DNA of 64,000 nucleotides from Tetraselmis striata. Lineage: Eukaryota > Chlorophyta > Chlorodendrophyceae > Chlorodendrales > Chlorodendraceae. The position numbers and the translations under genes are program-made. Positions within the stretch are counted from its first letter, which is position 1, and each line of letters begins with the position of its first letter. Below the pieces are notes generated by a model, which was given only the letters and a program-made list of their open reading frames with translations, had not been told where the DNA came from and did not search any database. This document shows, piece by piece, positions 34,109 to 46,122 of the stretch. The stretch covers positions 124,001 to 188,000 of the forward strand of contig VCJN01001726.1 of assembly GCA_006384855.1 (NCBI GenBank), read 5' to 3'.

Positions 34109-37100
34109 CGCTCGGCTGACGGGCCTGCCTTGTGATGGCAGCAGGCGGCGCCGGAGCTGCCGGGAGCGGCGACAACAGTAGCCCCCGCGCGGTGGCGCGA
34201 CCGGCCCCGCCGAGCGGGGAAGGTCGCGCGCGTGCGCGCGCCAACGGCGGCAGCGCGCTGCAGGTGCGGCTACGGCAGGCGGGCAGCGCGGCCGAGGTGG
34301 AGGCGGCGGTGGTATCGGAGCTGGCGGCGGGACGGCCGCTGGAGGAGAGGCTGGTCTGCCTGACGTTGGAGCGGCTGGCCAAGCTGGAGATGCAGGCGGG
34401 GCAGCGAGGTTCGGCCCGGAGACGCGTCCCTGCCAAGCGGCGCCTACTGCGGCGCCTGCACGGTGCGGTGGTGGCGGGCGCGGGCGGCTACAGCGCCACC
34501 GGCGTCGCGAGCTGCCTTGGCTCGCTGGCCAAGCTGCGCGGGCCGGCTTGGGGCGAGGCGGAGGCGGCGCTGGCGGCTCGGGGCACCGTGGTGGCCGCCG
34601 AGATGAAGCCGCTGGCGGTGTTGATGGCGGCTAAGGCGGCGGCGGGCGCCTCCCACCCGGCGGCCGGCCCGCTGCTGGCCGCCCTGGCCCGCCGCACCGC
34701 CGCCGCCGCGCCCTCCTTCAGCTCCCAGCAGCTCGCCACCGCGCTCCGCTGGTTTGCCGCCGAGCTGCCCGACGCCGCGCTGCCGGAGCTGGCGGGCCCC
34801 GTGGCTGCCGCCGCGCCTCGCCTCGAGCCCCCCGACCTGCTCGCAGTCGTTACTGCCTGCGGCCGCGTCGGCGGGCCGCACGCTGCCTCGCTGCTGGCGG
34901 AGCTGGAGCCTGCGGTGGCGGCGGCTGCTGCGGGGCTCGGACGCGACGGGCTGAACACCACGCTGGCCGCCTACGTGCAGGTGCGCTGCCCTGAGGGCTG
35001 CCCCCTGTATCATGAGCGCAGCCCCTACCCTGCTGCGTGACCATGCTAGCGACCGCCGGAAGGGCCGGCCTGCCCTCCTGCGGCGGTATGGAAAGGGAAG
35101 CGCGCAAATCCTTCAACACTGACGGCGCATTAGGCCTCCCCACATACACCTATATACACCGTCTGGCACGTGTCATAATACACAATGTCTGGCACATGTG
35201 TCATAACATGCACTCAAAGAAAGGAGGAAGTCCTCGCCGACCTTTGACACATCGAAAACTCACCCTGGGCTCGCATAAATACTGTATCTCACCCCCGTTT
35301 AGAGAGGCACATAGCGACTGATGATTACGCCCGAATTAGAGAAGACATTTAGAACGCCGCACCAAATCACTGACGCAATGCGATGCGGCAAAGCAATCCG
35401 TTACTGTTGGGGCCGCCGCACCGGATGAAACGGTTCTCCATTCCCAGGTCCCCATTCAGGACAGCGTCTTTGGTTCTCCCTTTGCGCTGTGCGTGCCAAT
35501 GCTGTTGATGAGCGGAAGCTTGCATTGCCATCACGGCGGCGCTGCCCGTGCAGGTGGCGGAGGATGGCGAGCGCGGCGCACTGCTCGCGCGGCTGCAGCC
35601 TCTGCTGACGCAGGAGCTGGCGGGCAGGAGCAGGGAGCAGGAGGGCGCGGGCGGAGGGAGGGAGCGCACGGCGCGGGGGCCTACTGCGCTCCCGCCGAGC
35701 GGCTCGTCGCCGCCGAGCCTTCAGGCGGCGATGGTCGGGGTCGGCGACCACGAGGCGCCGGCGCTGGCGGAGCTGCCCGCGTCCGAGCTGCTGCGGATGC
35801 TGGGCGGGCGGGGCGAGATGGATGTCGCGGCCGCGGGCGTGGTCGCGGAGGAGCTGGGGGCGCGGGAGGGCCCCCAGGTGGCGGCCGCGGCGGAGGGGCT
35901 GCCGCCGCGCGTGGTGGTGGCCGCGATGAGGATGGCGGCGGTGGCGGGACGGGAGTTGGGCGGGGGCTGCACCACGCCGGCGCTGGTGGGCGCGCTGGGG
36001 GAGGGCATGAGCGAAGCGCGCGCGGCGCAGCTGACGCCCAGCGCGGCTGTGGCGGCGCTGCGCGCGTACGCTACTGCGGGCGGCGCCTCGCCGCGAGTGG
36101 CGGCGGCCTTTGAGCCGGCGCTGCGCGCCCACGCGGCGCGCTTCAGCGGGGCGGAGCTCGCGGCGCTGGCGCGCGCGCACCACCGCATGGGCGCCGTGCG
36201 CCCCGGCCCGCTGTGGACAGCGCTGGCGGGCGCGGCCTGCGAGGCCGCGCCTCGCCTCGCCACGCGCGACATGGCCACGCTGCTGTGGGTCTACGCCGAC
36301 TCGGGGTGCGCGGAGCTGGAGGCCGCGCAGCGCATGTTCCTGCAGGCGAGGCAGCCCTCCTCCCTGGGGCCCTTTTCGCCCGGCATCTGTCCCCATTGAC
36401 CTGGAGTAGTTTGTTTCTGGGCCAGTAATCATCAGGTCCAGCATCAGGCCGCACCGCAGACGTAGTCGAGAAACATTCACAACAACCGTCTGTCAACTGC
36501 ATGTTTATGTACGCAATGTTGTCCCACGACCCTCAAAGAAAGATGCTTATTTCCCGTACAGTACATCCTCCTCATAGTCGTGATACTCGGAGGAGATCAG
36601 GGCTCCCTATAGTTTTCATCTATAAGGTAACGACCAGCACGACCCAGCATGATCGTACATATCACACCGTAGTTACGGGTGCCGGCCCACTTCCAACACT
36701 TCCATCATAAGCCTGAACTTGTGCTTGCACGCAACCTAAGGAAAAAATCCGCTATGGTTCCGCCGTGGTTCCGGTTGGTTGGAGGCCTGGCAGGTAGGGC
36801 AGGCTGGTATTCGCAGTGTTATTATTACCGCGGCGGCGCTCGAGCTTATTTATGTATGCAGAGTTTTACGGTTTATGAGTTTATGTATGCAAGTTTTACG
36901 GTTGTACCCCAGCATCTGGGCAATGCCCGTCTAGACTACTCTGACAGAAGAAACCTGTACATGCATACTTACCCCACCCTAGTCTACTCACCCCCCCCCC
37001 CCCCCCCCCCCCTACCCCCATACACATACACACAACATTCCGGCCTTGCGTCCCACACTGTCTCGTCGTTTCTTCCTCCTGCCTCATCTTGCCATTCCTC

Positions 37101-40100
37101 TTCTGCGGTGAACAGCGCTGGTGATGGCGTTGGCGAGTGACCGGCCCTCGCGCAGCTAGCATGCCTATGCCGGGCGGTGGTCCGTGGCGTTGACGGCGCT
37201 GTCATTGCCAGGGGTGTCGGCCGCTGCGCACGCCAGGAGGCTGACTCGCCACCGCGTGCCGCCCTTCCCTGCCCCACAGCTGGGCGAGGAGCTGGCGCGG
37301 CGCGCCCCCAGCCTGACGGACGCGGAGCTGGAGGGGCTGTGCCGCAGCTACGCCAGCGCCGGCGTCGCCTCACACGCGCTGCTGACCGCGGTGGGGGAGG
37401 AGCTGGCGGGGGGGCGCGCCCTGGCGGGGGCGGCCGCCGCGCACGTGCTGCGTGCGTTTGCCACCCTCGGGCACGGCGGCGCCCAGCGGGGCGCGCTGGC
37501 GGCGCTCGCGGCCGCCGTCGCGGCGGACGGCGTGGACGCGGCGCCGGCAGGGCGGCTGGCGGGGGTGCTGCGCTCGGCGTCCGCGCTGCCGGCCGGGCTG
37601 CTGGGTGACCTGCCGGCCCGGGCGGCGGCCTCCCTGGCGGCGCGCGGCTGGAGCTGCCTGCCGCCCAGCCGCCTGGCGGGCGCGCTGCGCGCGCTGAGCT
37701 CGCTGCCGGGGCACGCCGGCGTGGAGCTTGGCCCGGTGAGGGCGGCGCTGGCGGGCGCGGCGGGCCAGCTGAGCGCAGGTGAGGTGGCGGCGGCGGGGCA
37801 CGGGCTGGCGGGCGCGGGCGCGGAGGCGGGCGCGCAGGAGCTGCGGGCGGCGCTGGCCCGGCGCGGCGCCCAGCTGGCGGCCGGCACGGGAGCGCAGCAG
37901 CTGCCGCTGGAGGAGCTGCTGGCGGTGGCAGGCGGCCTCGCGGCCGCCGGCGCGCCCGGGCAGGCGCTGCTGGACAGCGCCACGCTGCGAGTGGAGGCGG
38001 CGCGGCGGCTGACCCCGCGCGCGGTCGGCGCGGCCGCGGGCCTCGCGGCGGCGGCTGGCGGCCCGTCCGCGCTGCTGCACGCCTTGGAGCGCCACGTGCG
38101 CGCCGCCGCAGGGGAGCTGTCCCCTGGGCAGGTGGCGGCGGCAGCAGCGGCCTACGCGTCGGCGGGCCGCCGGGCCCCAGCAGCTTTCGCCGCGCTGGCG
38201 GGCCGGCTGGAGGGGCGCGCGGGGGAGTTCTCCGCGGCGCAGCTGGCGCAGCTGCTGTGGGCGCTGGGCGTGGGCGGCGTGCTGGCGGACAAGCCCCGCC
38301 TGGAAGCCGACCTCGCTGCGCAGCTGGCCGCCACGGCGCCGGGGCTCAGCGATGCGGCGCTGTGCCGGGCGGTGCGCCGCTTGGCGCAGGAGGCTGCCCC
38401 GAGCGCGGCGACGCTCGGTGCGCCGCCAGCACGCCTGGTATGCGTGCTGGGCGAGGCGACGGCGACGAGGGCAGCGACGCTGGGCGGCGAGGACGCGGTG
38501 CTGCTGCTGGAGGCGTGGGCGTCCTTGGGCGAGGTAGGGTCACCCCCCCCCTCTCCACCCCCCCCCCCCCCCCCCCCCCAAAAAAAAGAAAAAAAAAACC
38601 CACCGACTCTGGCAGCCGGCCCCGGCATGCGGGGACAGCTTTCAGCCACCGTGTTTATGTTTAAGGTGATCTCTATATACACAGATAGGTGTTTATATAC
38701 CTGTTATATGTTGCCATGTTGTGCATAATTCTGTCATGTTGCATGTCGTATTTCGGACTTCTATGGTGCTGTGGGATGCAGCGGTTCCGAGATTAAAACA
38801 ATTTTCTCCGATTTCTCGACTGACGCGCCCCTTGCGTCCGGTGTGTTGCGATGGCACAGGAGGACTGTCCGCGCGGCGCGGCCGAGGCGCTGCTCCAGCG
38901 TGTGATCGCTGCCGCGGGAGATCCGGCGTCGGTGAGCGAGGAGGCCCTGGCGCGCGCCCTGCACACGTGGACGACCGCCTTTCCGTCGCAGGAGGCGCTC
39001 TGCGAGGCGCTGCTGGCGGCGGCGGCCCCCCGCCTGGTGGCGTACCCGGGCGGCCTAACCCCCTGGGCGCTGTCCGCCGTCGCGTGGGCGTACGCCGCCC
39101 CCAGCGCCCCCTCGCACCCGCCCGCCGGTCTATTTGCCGCGCTCGGTGGCGAGGTGGCTGCGCGAGCGGGGGAGCTGCGTGGCCACGAGCTGGCCAGCGT
39201 GTTGCGCTCCTTTGCGCGCGCCGCGCCCGAAGCACTGAGCCGGGAGACATACGTCGCACTCGGCGCCGCCGCCGCGGACGCGGCCGACCTGTCGGCGCAA
39301 AGCCTGGCGATGCTGCTGCGCAGCCTCTCGGTCGCGAGCGCGTACGACGCCGGAGTTTTCGCGGCGCTGGAGCCGGCCGTTGTGCGCTGCGCCGGGCAGC
39401 TCAGCCCGCACGGCGTCGCCACCGTGGCGCGCGCGTACGCCGTCGCGGCGCACGACGCCCCGGAGGCGTTGGCGGCGCTGGCCGCGCGCGCGATTGAGGG
39501 CGCGCCAACCTTCCCACCTGCTGCGCTCGCCAGTACGCTGTGGGCGTTCGGTACCGCTGGCGAACCCGACCCGCCGCTGCTGGCCGCCATGGCGCGGCAG
39601 ACGGTGCGGCGCGCTGTCGACTTTGACAGCCGCTCGCTCGCACTCACGGTGGGGGCGTACGCCCGGTGCCTGGGACGGGCCGAGCAGGGCGGACGGGTGC
39701 GCGGCCAGCCTCTTCGCCCCCTCCCCTCACTCTTTCCGTCAGCCTTGTCGGTCATATATAGCAGATTTCAAGATAGTTTAGGTTTGTTATCGATTTGTTA
39801 CACCTGGGCGCGCCCACAGCCGTTTAGTCGTAAATGCCAGGACATCTAGCTAGCTAGCGATAAAAGTAAATAAATTTGTCGCCGCCATGCTTTACATATG
39901 GCGCTTCCCGTATATCGATATGTGCCACGATCGTCCTGTAGGAAGCAGTCATCTGCAGACGTGCTACCAGCAGGTCTACAGGGTAGGGGCCGGTGGTGAT
40001 GGCAGTAATCGGGACTAACATCATCAATGCCTCGCCTCCCATGTTCGCCGACAGAGTCAGGCCGAGGAGGGGGCCGTAGCTTTTCCGGAGGTGTTCGAGG

Positions 40101-41281
40101 CTCTCGGTCAGCAGGCCGTTCTGATCGCCGACACGTTTTCGCACCGCGACCTCGTGGCCGCCGTGCGCTCGTTTGCGGCCGCCGCCGACGCGGATCAGGA
40201 CCTTTGCGCCGCACTGTCGCCCGGCCTCTTCATTGAACTGGGGCAGCAGGCGCTGCTCATGGCCGAGCGCTTCGATCCGCGGCAGCTGGCGGCGCTCCTG
40301 CGCTCCTACGCGCGCCTGCGGCTCCACCGGGGCTGCACCGACCTCTTTCACGCGCTCGCCCAGCAGACCATCCTGAAGGCGCACCGCTTCAGGCCCTCAG
40401 ACTTAGCACTCGCGGCGGGCAGCTTCAGCAAGCTGCAGTACGCGGAGCCGGGCGTGTACACCGCGCTAGCGGCAGAGGTCGACCGCCAGGCCGATAGCCT
40501 CTCGCCGCGGGATATCGCCGAGCTGGCGCAGGCCTTCGCGCTGGCGCCCCTAGGGCAACGACACCACGGCGACGCGCCGTACCCTCGACTCGCGGCCGCG
40601 GCGAGTATTCGCCTGGCTGAGTTCGCGCCGCGCGACCTGGCCACGCTAGTCGCTGCAGTGTCGGGCATCGACGCTGGGTCCGGGAGCGTCGAGTTAAGCG
40701 AGCTGCTCGAGGCCGCCGCTGCCGTGATAAAGCGCCGAGCGTCGACGTTTCCCCGGGCCGCCGACCTCGCGCTCGCGCTGCGCGCCTACGCAGCGTCGCG
40801 GACAGAGTTCGCGGCCGCGGCGGTCGCCACTTTGGCGCCTGAGCTGACGCGTCGCATGAGTGAGCTATCGGCGAGTGAGGTCATCGTAATGCTAGCAGTC
40901 CTGGCGGAGCGGCTCGCTGACGACGCTGGCGAGGCAGGCAGCGCAGAGGCTCGGCTGGTAGAGGTTCTGGTGGAGCGGCTGGCGGAGGATTCTGACCGCC
41001 TGTCGGCGCGCTCTGTCGTGACGCTGCTATCTGCAGCGGGCACGCAGGTCCCAAGCACAATGCCCTCCCGTGGGGCGCTGCTCGCCGCTCTCAGCCGCCC
41101 CCTCATCAGGCACATCGCGGCGCTTGATATGGAGGACCTCCGCCACGCGCAGCGCGTCTACAGGGCGGCTGACGACTCGGAGTTTGTCGACGGCAACAGC
41201 GGCAGCGGCCCTGCAAGTTGTGGTGTTCTCGCTGCAGTAGAGCAGCAGTTGGCGCTGCTGGGCGTGGCAGCGTACCAGTAG
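33738..41281 (+). CDS. Giant OPR-like helical-repeat protein, six exons, organelle-targeted
   Basis: Exons 33738-33942, 34142-34980, 35554-36345, 37280-38533, 38860-39696 and 40055-41281 join in frame (all phases agree) to 5,154 bases, about 1,717 residues, TAG at 41279. The N-terminus (about 68 residues, rich in Arg, Ala and Ser, no acids) looks like a mitochondrial or chloroplast transit peptide. The rest is a tandem array of roughly 36-40-residue two-helix repeats with motifs such as LAALLRSYARL, MATLLWVYADSG, LASTLWAFGTAG, LAQLLWALGVGG and FSHRDLVAAVRSFAAA. The L-L-W-A-x-A/G-x-x-G pattern is typical of octotricopeptide (OPR) or FASTK-like repeats that bind organellar RNA. No RAP nuclease-like domain is seen at the C-terminus. 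Intron 3 would use a GC donor (CAG|GCGAGG). Exon 4 is extremely Ala/Gly-rich. A role in organellar RNA stability or translation is inferred from the class. Confidence 0.75.
34065..34110 (+). repeat. G tract in intron 1 of the OPR-like gene
   Basis: About 30 G at 34079-34108, on the sense strand, shortly before the acceptor TGGCAG at 34136-34141. It is an exception to the usual sense-strand C tracts of other introns here. Confidence 0.8.
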
Positions 41282-43160
41282 CCAATTGTAGGAATCTATC
41301 AGAAGGAGCAGTAAAGTAATGGTCTCTCCGTAATGCCACCCACCCACCACCAACGGCCAGCAATACAGCGAGTTTCGCCGCGAGTAGCTGCAGTCGCTGT
41401 TTGACTGAGCTGATCAGTATGTGTCACATGGTCGATCGCTGAGTGCTGGTGAAGGCACAAGCAACATTCCAATGCGAGCAACAGCGTCCTGTGTATACTG
41501 CGTGCATGCGCCATCGTCCGTGGTATGCAGTGACTAAATTGCAAAAGGGCACACGCCAAACATCTTGACAGTCTGAATGTCGTATTGGGTTGATACGTTT
41601 GCCGCATGCAGCTTTCCAATGACAGTGAAACAATATAATAAAGGTCATAGATATTGGTACCTGTACCCCAAAGAGGCCTGCTGGGAGTTTATTATTAACT
41701 ACACCCCTCTACATACGTCCCAGGCCCCTTTCTCGCCGGATCCGAGCTTCAGAATAGTAGGGCAGCTGATTACAGGGTTTATGACCTGAAAACCTGGAAT
41801 ATTGCACATTTATTCTCAGCCGTTACCACCATATAGGGTGCAAGCAACCCCTTTGGCGCCCTAACAAGTGCCCTACACGAGTGGCACTTGCGCCACACTG
41901 AGTGTTTCCAGTACCCCCCCACAACAACGGGGGTTGGTGCCCCGTACGTCCCGCCGCGCATGCATAGACCATTGCATGGTGGGATGGCCATGGGCGGGCG
42001 AGGAAAAATGTCAGCAAAGAGGCTAGGGTATTTTTGCTTGGTGTGGGGCCATAGTGGCGTGCGCCCGTGCACGATGTGGCGTGATACCATCGCCTTTGCA
42101 GTGCCGCCTTGTGGTGCAGCTCCCAAAGTCGCGGTATCGCTCAGTGCGTTGCGACGAAACGTCAGAAAATTTTCATATAAATACCAATAAAAACTACGCG
42201 AGCAGGGGTACAGATTCCATAGTAGCAGCACGGTCGTCCGAGGCCATTTAGGCGCTTTTTTGATTTTTTAAAATAATATGTCGAAATCTGACATCTGTGT
42301 CAGCGTGCGGTCAACACGTTGGCGTGAAACTTTGCGCCAAGGGGATCTCAAAACCTGATACACGGTGGCGGGACAGTGTGTTGTATGTATTTGTGCACGG
42401 ACTACTCATACTTGGCACATACCCCCCTTGAGCGATGCTCACGGCCGTCATGCCGGATCCACCCTTTCACAACATTATTTCCACCAGCATCGACGCATTA
42501 AGGTGCACGCCATTGCCGCCCCACTGGGTTCACCATGGCGCGCTATGAGCATGCGGCCATGCACTGCTATAGAAAAGCTTTGGCCTACTACGGCAAGGAG
42601 GCCGCGAGAACCCTCTCCCGCCTGCGCGTGCAACAATCACAGCCGCGTTTTGTCCGTGATTTTGGCCATAAACTACTGTCATCGTAGGGCTTGGTCCAGC
42701 TCGTTAATGACATAATTTCAATGCCCTACGTGTGTGGTGGATAGTGATCATACCAAGGGTGATGTAGTGTGAGTACGAAGGCTGTGGTGTCCCATGCGTA
42801 TTTGTGCACACGAGTGGCGCAATTTGTGCTTTTGAAGCGCTAGCGCCAGTGAGAAGCCATGCTTTTGCTTGGATGAAAGCGTTGACGGCAACGGCCACCG
42901 CGTGGCAATATGGGGTGTATTGCGCTATCGCAACATTTCCCCCCAGCCGTACGACCCTGAGTGAGACGCATGCACACGCGCACAATAGATCTCAGTGTGG
43001 CCGCGCATGGGCATATGGATCAAATCCGCAAACCCCATACTTATGTGGAGGGATGTACTACCGATATATACCGGTATAGCGACTGTGGGCATGCAAAAAT
43101 CCTGATATATATGACAAATATATCTCTATGGCCATATGTAATAATGATATATTATAATAG
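41282..43160. other. Intergenic, only weak coding hints
   Basis: Nothing firm. There are protein-like minus-strand frames around 42231-41779 (YWKHSVWRKCHSCRALVRAP) and a plus frame at 42003-42190, without domain or splice support. The short frame at 42535-42687 is listed separately. Confidence 0.3.
42535..42687 (+). CDS. Short open frame, 50 codons, hypothetical
   Basis: ATG in a CACCATGG context at 42535, TAG at 42685. The product (MARYEHAAMHCYRKALAYYG, then KEAARTLSRLRVQQSQPRFV) is charged and helical in character, unlike composition-driven frames nearby. It may be a fragment of a larger lost gene. No family recognised. Confidence 0.25.
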   Translation: MARYEHAAMHCYRKALAYYGKEAARTLSRLRVQQSQPRFVRDFGHKLLSS

Positions 43161-43436
43161 TGTATTCCATTATCCCTTTATGTTATTGAGCGTCCGAAAT
43201 TCGACACCGGTGCGGCCTATGTTCTATTAAGTACTGGAATCTGGAGTTGCCAAACCTGAAATGCATCGGGTCGACCCGCGTGGAATTCTGTCGATAAGTA
43301 TTAGGTTCTGTAGCGATCTATGTACGAAATCGAAAGTGTGGGTGCCTGTCTGCCTGCCTGCCTGCGTCTGGACATGTATCCTGATTCTCACAGGTCATCA
43401 TTTTTGGTATTTTCAAACGCAAAGTAATTTCCCCGT

Positions 43437-43505
43437 AGTTTTCGCAGCTAGACAGCGTAGATTTTGCATCAAAATGTACGGGGTCGGCGGGGACCGAAAG
43501 ATCCA
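43437..43505 (-). repeat. B repeat, outer copy (B2)
   Basis: TTTTCGCAGCTAGACAGCG, TAGATTTTGCATCAAAATG and TACGGGGTCGG are repeated almost exactly at 44062-44131. This copy ends abruptly at AGTTTT, giving the far terminus of the element. Confidence 0.85.
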
Positions 43506-43863
43506 CGACTGGTACGGGGCCGCCAGACCGGATGGTGTCCGGAAAGGCGCCGCACGTCCCGAGCCCCCGCCGGTGTTTGTAAATTACATGCCACCAGCGA
43601 TCACGTGGCTCATCAGGACAGTACATTCCGCTATGCTGCTCTCGGCCTCTCATCACGGCTAAGATGCTGGGAAAGCCTGACTAATTGCTGCCGCATCTGG
43701 GCTTATCGGACACGCAACACCCCTGTGGGATGACGTATATCAAAATGATATTCACTCCCCACCTCAGGTGCTTTCACAACTAACCAGACTAACCCTATCT
43801 AAATCGAGCAGCATCCGGAAACGTACACACAAGCGACTAATTGTCTCCGGGCGGGTGGGTGGG

Positions 43864-44067
43864 AGACAATATAGTCGGGTGCCTTCCAACAACTGAAGGC
43901 GCCCCCAGTCCGCGGCCGCCCTTTATACTCGGCTAAAGGGCGCCGCCGGACCGGCGGCGCTGGCCGGTACCGGCGTACCGGGCCGGCAGGGTCGTCACTT
44001 AACGCTGACGGCGCTGCGAAAACCAGGGTTTCCTAGGTCGTTCCTCCCAAGGAAACCCTACAGTTTT
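43864..44067 (-). repeat. A repeat, internal copy (A2)
   Basis: About 204 bp, matching 46123-46327 apart from a few substitutions and two small indels (GCCCCCAGT against GCGGGCCCTCGGT; GGCGGCGCTGG against GGCGCTGG). It contains a hairpin CCCTTTATACTCGGCTAAAGGG. Confidence 0.9.
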
Positions 44068-44131
44068 CGCAGCTAGACAGCGTAGATTTTGCATCAAAAT
44101 GTACGGGGTCGGCTGGGACCGAAAGATCCAA
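44062..44131 (-). repeat. B repeat, inner copy (B1)
   Basis: Inner copy of the B repeat, contiguous with the A2 repeat at the shared AGTTTT. One visible substitution (GGCGGGG against GGCTGGG) relative to 43437-43505. Confidence 0.85.
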
Positions 44132-44189
44132 CAGATGAAAGAACAGTGGCCGGTCTGGCGGGGCCCGTACACGGACATATGTGAGTCAA

Positions 44190-44546
44190 TTATACATGGA
44201 ATATCCATATATAATCCACAGGACGCATAGGTTCTTCTCTGCTATGGCCCAGTGGCAATAACAAAGCGATCTGCCCATCAATTAAATCGGGGTGCTGCAG
44301 CGCGGAAGGGCGATTTGGCAGATGACTGGGTGGTGCGGGACCATCAGCCCAGTTCATACGGTAGCCATGCCTGACCCAATCTCTGACTCGACTGACTCTG
44401 ACTGATTCAGAGAAACTGTCCCAAAATAGCCAGCCTTTACGGATAACAACGGCCGATTCCACAGGAGAATTGACGTCCAGAGCCGGCTCATGAGGAAGCT
44501 CAAATTTAGCTGACGTTAAAACCGTCACAAAATGCCAACGCCACAT
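44190..44546 (-). pseudogene. Reverse transcriptase N-terminal fragment (DIRS-like)
   Basis: 118-codon minus-strand frame downstream of gag. The stretch WDSF...VRDWVRHGYRMNW then PSHLPNRPSA resembles the segment just before the RT fingers in DIRS-type and related polymerases (W..F/L......V..WI..GYR..F...PP...PN..S). The frame ends at TGA before any catalytic Asp motif, so only the leader of pol is left. Confidence 0.4.
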
Positions 44547-44982
44547 ATAGCATCATAGTGGTTAGCAGGCAGCCTGGATGACTGCTGCATGAATCAAACA
44601 ATGAGTTTGAACTCGAAAATGTCTGGAACTGAAAGTAGCAGTATTTTCAAATTAAATATCGCTCCGACACAACGGGAGATATGAATCGTCCCACAGGGTG
44701 AGCCGCCCTTTACACGAAAGCATCGCCGGCCAACTGATGGGAAGTTGCCGAGACAACTGCTCGGGGCAGCACAGAGTCGCAGGGACATCATATGTATTAC
44801 ACACGAGGTATCTCTCGGAGATACACCACCTAACATGTGACTCTCCCGGAGGAGATCAGAGCTGCTATGACACGAGCCTGAGCTCAGCTCCCGGAGGAGG
44901 GCTAACAGTCGCCCGGAGGCCTAACTGCAGCTACATGAACACCATCACTGGCCAGGCCAGGAGGATTGCAGACTCCACAGCT

Positions 44983-45852
44983 TCATCGACGTGCACTCGG
45001 GCAGTCCCTACTGAAGTGTCCCTTCCTTTGGCAGCGATAACAAGTGATGTCCGCAGCAGAAGACCGACCAGAAGGAGACTTCTCCTCGCGCCGGCCGCCC
45101 TCCCTCCGGTCGTCGCTCCCACGGTGAAAAGACTCGGGCTCGCGAGAAAAGGAAGAAGGCTTCTCGCGCGAAGAAGAAGAGGAAGGTTTCTTGGCCTTGA
45201 CCTTCTCAATCGCCTTCTTCAGCTCCTTGTAGTCCGCTGAGCCCTTCCCGCCGAGAGGGTCCACTGCATCGAACTCCTTGGCGACTTCCGCGCCGTACTC
45301 GTGCTCCACATGCAGCTTCTTGCCACGCTTGTTAATCCGAAGAGCTACAGTGGTACACAAAGCCAGTGCCGCGGTGATCGTCTTGAACAGCTCCGCAGAC
45401 GACGCTGGCGAGGAAGCAGGAAGATCGGTGCCGTCCTCCACCAAGTCACGCAGAGGCTCCTCCGCCGGTGCCAAAAGGTCATAGATCTGGAAGACGTCGT
45501 CTAGGTCGCGTTGAAGAATACGAGCATCAGCGGTATGGCGGCGGTGAACCTTACCATCTTTGTCCAGCCAGCCATCCTCGGGTGCGTGGATGGTACGAGA
45601 CGGAGCTTCCACAGCTGCAGGTTGAGCTGGTCTCTTGCCCTTGCTGTCGTAGTCGGCGTCCCCCTCCGCAACGCGTTTCGAAGCTGAAGCCGGAGTGGAC
45701 GGACCGCTCGACGACGCGACTGCCTGCCTAAGCTCAGAGACCTCTCGTTCGATACGGAGTAGAGCAGCAGAAGTATCAGCAACTGCCTGTCTAGCGGCGA
45801 CGAGAGGGGGAGATTCAGCTACGTACCCCGTCTGCAGGAAGAGTGTCGCCAC
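44983..45852 (-). CDS. Gag-like protein with CCHC zinc knuckle
   Basis: 289 codons. The N-terminal part (IEREVSELRQAVA) is coiled-coil-like, the centre is helical, and a basic Ser/Arg/Glu-rich stretch (SSSSREKPSSFSREPESFHR) leads to a zinc knuckle CYRCQRKGHFSRDC at residues 271-284 (C-x2-C-x4-H-x4-C) right at the end. Such proteins coat retroelement RNA. An overlapping upstream frame (46057-45815, -) starts MARSASPSWAWLLVS with a hydrophobic segment and may be the true N-terminus joined by a frameshift, or a separate small protein. Confidence 0.75.
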   Translation of the reverse strand: MATLFLQTGYVAESPPLVAARQAVADTSAALLRIEREVSELRQAVASSSGPSTPASASKRVAEGDADYDSKGKRPAQPAAVEAPSRTIHAPEDGWLDKDGKVHRRHTADARILQRDLDDVFQIYDLLAPAEEPLRDLVEDGTDLPASSPASSAELFKTITAALALCTTVALRINKRGKKLHVEHEYGAEVAKEFDAVDPLGGKGSADYKELKKAIEKVKAKKPSSSSSREKPSSFSREPESFHRGSDDRREGGRREEKSPSGRSSAADITCYRCQRKGHFSRDCPSARR

Positions 45853-46027
45853 CTAGGACAGTGAGATGATTTTCGCGCGAAACGAGTTGCTCGCGAAGAG
45901 CTCTGCGAGACTCAAGTAACTCGTTCCAAACGAGTTCAATCTTGTCTACTAAAACAGAGACGAGAAAGCAAGGCGACAGCACCACAAGCGAGACAAGGAG
46001 CCACGCCCAAGACGGACTCGCGGAGCG
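45815..46027 (-). CDS. Small hydrophobic frame overlapping gag
   Basis: From the ATG of MARSASPSW (about 46033) the product has one hydrophobic segment (WLLVSLVVLSPCFLVSVLV), then a helical LVWNELLESRRALREQLV. It overlaps the gag start by 38 bases in another frame. Either a leader joined to gag by frameshifting or a separate reading frame. No family recognised. Confidence 0.3.
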   Translation of the reverse strand, partial: RSASPSWAWLLVSLVVLSPCFLVSVLVDKIELVWNELLESRRALREQLVSRENHLTVLGGDTLPADGVRS

Positions 46028-46122
46028 AGCCATGGTGAGTGCCGGGATCAAACACACTATAGAAAGCAGAAGAAATTTGAATTTTTGTAGTCGAAGATAT
46101 ACGAAAATGTACCAGTCGTAGA

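Noticed and set aside
33312-34436. 374-codon minus-strand frame
   Set aside because: Spans a homopolymer tract and overlaps the transit-peptide exon and exon 2 of the plus gene. No domain.
35401-36480. 359-codon minus-strand frame
   Set aside because: Antisense to exon 3 of the OPR-like gene, Arg/Gln/His-rich composition typical of GC-rich antisense frames.
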